Source of the DNA: an uncultured Clostridia bacterium
GTDB lineage: Bacteria; Bacillota; Clostridia; Oscillospirales; Acutalibacteraceae
Reading direction: 5' to 3'
Length of the DNA stretch: 15,554 bases
Assembly (NCBI GenBank): GCA_946409885.1
Contig: CAMJYF010000010.1
Location: 1-15,554, forward strand
The notes below the pieces were generated by a model, which did not search any database, was not told the origin of the DNA, and saw only the letters and a program-made list of their open reading frames with translations. The position numbers and the translations under genes are program-made. Shown one piece after another: positions 13,677-15,554 of the stretch; position 1 is the first letter of the stretch, and each line of letters begins with the position of its first letter.

Positions 13677-13693
13677 ACGGCGCAGGGCGCCGT
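13677..13693. repeat. Hairpin ACGGCGC-AGG-GCGCCGT (copy 2)
   Basis: Same 7-bp stem as 11351-11368 with a 3-nt loop, again preceded by AA and followed by GCT. It directly follows the inverted heptamer array and precedes the promoter region of the substrate-binding protein gene. Confidence 0.7.
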
Positions 13694-13703
13694 GCTACCG
13701 TCA

Positions 13704-13732
13704 TTTCTTGGCGCATGCCAAAACCATAAAAT
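13704..13732 (+). promoter_or_regulatory. Candidate promoter of the substrate-binding protein, with a dyad in its spacer
   Basis: TTTCTT (13704-13709), 17 bp, TAAAAT (13727-13732). The spacer region holds the inverted repeat TTGGC-GCAT-GCCAA (13708-13721), a possible operator. The boxes are only fair. Confidence 0.4.
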
Positions 13733-13755
13733 ATGCAGAAAGGAAGCCTAAAGAA

Positions 13756-15554
13756 ATGAAAAAAGTACTCGCACTCCTGCTGGCGCTTTGCATGGTGCTG
13801 ACCGTATTTGCGGCCTGCAGCAAAAAGCCCGCCGGCAACGACAAACCCGCCGCCACCGGCACTGACGCGTCTGACACAGACACCAGCGACGGCAGCAAAC
13901 CGCTGATGGTTGGTTATTCCAACTTCTCCAGCAAGTTCTCCCCCTTCTTCTCCGAAACGGCCTATGACCAGGACGTCTGGACCATGACCTCCGTTTCCCT
14001 GCTGGGCACCGACCGTCTCGGCGCCATCGTGGAAAAGGGTATCTCCGTGGAGCCCATCCCCTACAACGGCACGGATTACACCTATCCCGGCATGTCCGAC
14101 CTGACCATCACCACCAACGACGACGGTACGGTTGACTACGACTTCGTCCTGCGTGACGGCGTGGTCTTCTCCGACGGCGAGCCGCTGACCGTGGACGACG
14201 TGATCTTCTCCATGTACGTCCTGGCCGACCCCACCTATGACGGTAACTCCACCTTCTTCTCCCTGCCCATCGAAGGCATGGAAGAGTACAGAAGCGGTAT
14301 GGACACGCTGGCCAACCTGATCTTCAACGCGGGCCGCGACAACACTGACTTCAGCCTGTTCACCGAAGAGCAGCAGAAGGACTACTGGGAGAAGTATGAC
14401 GCTTCCGTAGCCGCCCTGATCAAGGACATCGTGGATTACTGCGCCGCGAACGGTCTGGGCGAGGATATCGCCTCCGCCGCTCCCAACTGGGGCTTTGACG
14501 GCGCCACCGATGAGGCGTCCTTCGCCGCTATGCTGGAAGAAGCCTACGGCGCGGACGTGGCCAACATGGTTGGTACCGAGGCCGCTTCCATCAGCATTGA
14601 CGACTACTTCCCGAATTTTGGCGATTATTCCGGCACCGGCGTCAAGACCGGCGACTCCGCCGCCAACATCAGCGGTATCACCAAGACCGGCGACAACAGC
14701 CTGCGCGTGCACCTGACCAAGGTTGACGCCCCCGCCATCTATCAGCTGGCCGTCACCATCGCTCCCCTGCACTACTACGGCAACCCCGATCTGTTCGACT
14801 ACGACAACAACAGCTTCGGCTTCCCGAAGGGCGACCTGTCCAGCGTGCGCGCCAAGACCACGCAGCCTCTGGGCGCGGGCCCCTATGTGTTCCAGAAGTT
14901 TGAAAACGGCGTGGTCTCCTTCACCGCCAACGAGAACTACTTCCTGGGCGCTCCCAAGACCAAGAACGTGCAGTTCCTGGAGACCAGCGACACCGATAAG
15001 CTCAACGGCGTTGTGACCGGCACCATCGACATCACCGATCCCTCCTTCTCCAAGGATACCGCCAAGGCCATCAGCGAGGCCAACTCCAACGGCGAGATCA
15101 CCGGCGACAAGATCACCACCGACACCGTGGACAACCTGGGCTACGGCTACCTGGGCATCAGCGCCAAGTCCGTGAACGTGGGCGGCGACATCGCCTCCGA
15201 CGCTTCCAAGAACCTGCGCAAGGCGTTTGCCACCGTGTTCTCCGTGTACCGTGACGTAACGGTCGACTCCTACTACGGCGAGGCCGCCAGCGTCATCAAC
15301 TACCCCATCTCCAACACCAGCTGGGCCGCTCCGCAGAAAACCGACGCCGACTATGCGCTTGCCTTCTCCAAGGATGTGAACGGCAACGAGATCTACACCT
15401 CTGATATGGACGCCGACGCCAGGGCGGCTGCCGCTCTGCAGGCCGCTCTCGGTTACTTTGAGGCTGCCGGTTACACCGTGGCCGACGGCAAAGTGACCGC
15501 CGCTCCCGAAGGCGCCAAGATGGAATACGAAGTGTGGATCCCCGCCGACGGCGC
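13756..15554 (+). CDS. ABC transporter substrate-binding lipoprotein, family 5 (oligopeptide/dipeptide type), 3' end beyond the window
   Basis: 599 codons are visible, open at the right edge. ATG 13756 has AGGAAG 9 nt upstream. The N-terminus is a lipoprotein signal with lipobox FAAC (Cys21), followed by a Lys/Thr/Asp-rich linker to about residue 50. The fold then shows family 5 features: a start-strand LMVGYSNF with SPFFSETAYDQDV, DFVLRDGVVFSDGEPLTVDDVIFSM, PLGAGPYVFQKFENG, an AxENYFLGAPKTKNVQF block, and a later TSWAAP region. Such proteins capture peptides or other small solutes outside the membrane and hand them to a permease; permease and ATPase genes are probably to the right. An acidic insert of about 130 residues (177-305) interrupts the usual N-terminal lobe. 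Codons are strongly C-ending, suggesting high expression. Ligand unknown. Confidence 0.93.
   Translation, partial: MKKVLALLLALCMVLTVFAACSKKPAGNDKPAATGTDASDTDTSDGSKPLMVGYSNFSSKFSPFFSETAYDQDVWTMTSVSLLGTDRLGAIVEKGISVEPIPYNGTDYTYPGMSDLTITTNDDGTVDYDFVLRDGVVFSDGEPLTVDDVIFSMYVLADPTYDGNSTFFSLPIEGMEEYRSGMDTLANLIFNAGRDNTDFSLFTEEQQKDYWEKYDASVAALIKDIVDYCAANGLGEDIASAAPNWGFDGATDEASFAAMLEEAYGADVANMVGTEAASISIDDYFPNFGDYSGTGVKTGDSAANISGITKTGDNSLRVHLTKVDAPAIYQLAVTIAPLHYYGNPDLFDYDNNSFGFPKGDLSSVRAKTTQPLGAGPYVFQKFENGVVSFTANENYFLGAPKTKNVQFLETSDTDKLNGVVTGTIDITDPSFSKDTAKAISEANSNGEITGDKITTDTVDNLGYGYLGISAKSVNVGGDIASDASKNLRKAFATVFSVYRDVTVDSYYGEAASVINYPISNTSWAAPQKTDADYALAFSKDVNGNEIYTSDMDADARAAAALQAALGYFEAAGYTVADGKVTAAPEGAKMEYEVWIPADG

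Overview
The window looks like chromosome of a GC-rich Firmicute, most likely a gut clostridium of the Oscillospiraceae type. The signs are strong AGGAGG-type ribosome sites, sigma-A promoters in short AT-rich islands within GC-rich coding DNA, Cys-rich Lgt-like membrane proteins, a Firmicute-type lipobox and secreted proteins of low-GC-phylum style. The taxonomic call is inference; there is no rRNA or tRNA gene in the window.

Layout. 1-7451 is transcribed leftward: a short two-helix membrane protein (7056-7451), two tandem Lgt-like membrane proteins of identical length (261 aa each), and then a giant exported protein (from 5305 past the left edge, at least 1768 residues) that ends in large internal repeats. 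At about 7450-7560 a divergent regulatory region separates this cluster from a rightward TetR-family regulator (7563-8108), followed by a secreted GH92 alpha-mannosidase (8288-10564). Inverted repeats with TGCAC arms lie on both sides of the regulator gene and are candidate operators linking it to its neighbours.

10565-13755 is a looser accessory stretch: a 172-aa protein with a possible PD-(D/E)XK-like core behind a perfect consensus promoter; a free-standing reverse transcriptase of a type I cannot assign (no intron maturase or HNH domain, no diversity-generating retroelement signature, motif C YSDD); and a four-helix membrane protein. The two gaps flanking this part carry related repetitive modules: tandem heptamers all built on the rule AGTNNNN, plus an identical ACGGCGC/GCGCCGT hairpin. 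The second copy has two heptamer arrays in opposite orientation around a 24-bp perfect palindrome. The start of the reverse transcriptase gene is unusually structured, with interleaved inverted repeats over the Shine-Dalgarno and a 19-bp palindrome holding two in-frame ATGs.

13756 to the right edge is the 5' part of a family 5 (oligopeptide/dipeptide-type) ABC transporter substrate-binding lipoprotein.

No complete multi-gene pathway can be read from the window. The most novel-looking parts are the reverse transcriptase with its structured leader, the AGT-heptamer elements, and the Lgt-like pair that has lost the family's key arginine next to a giant exported protein.
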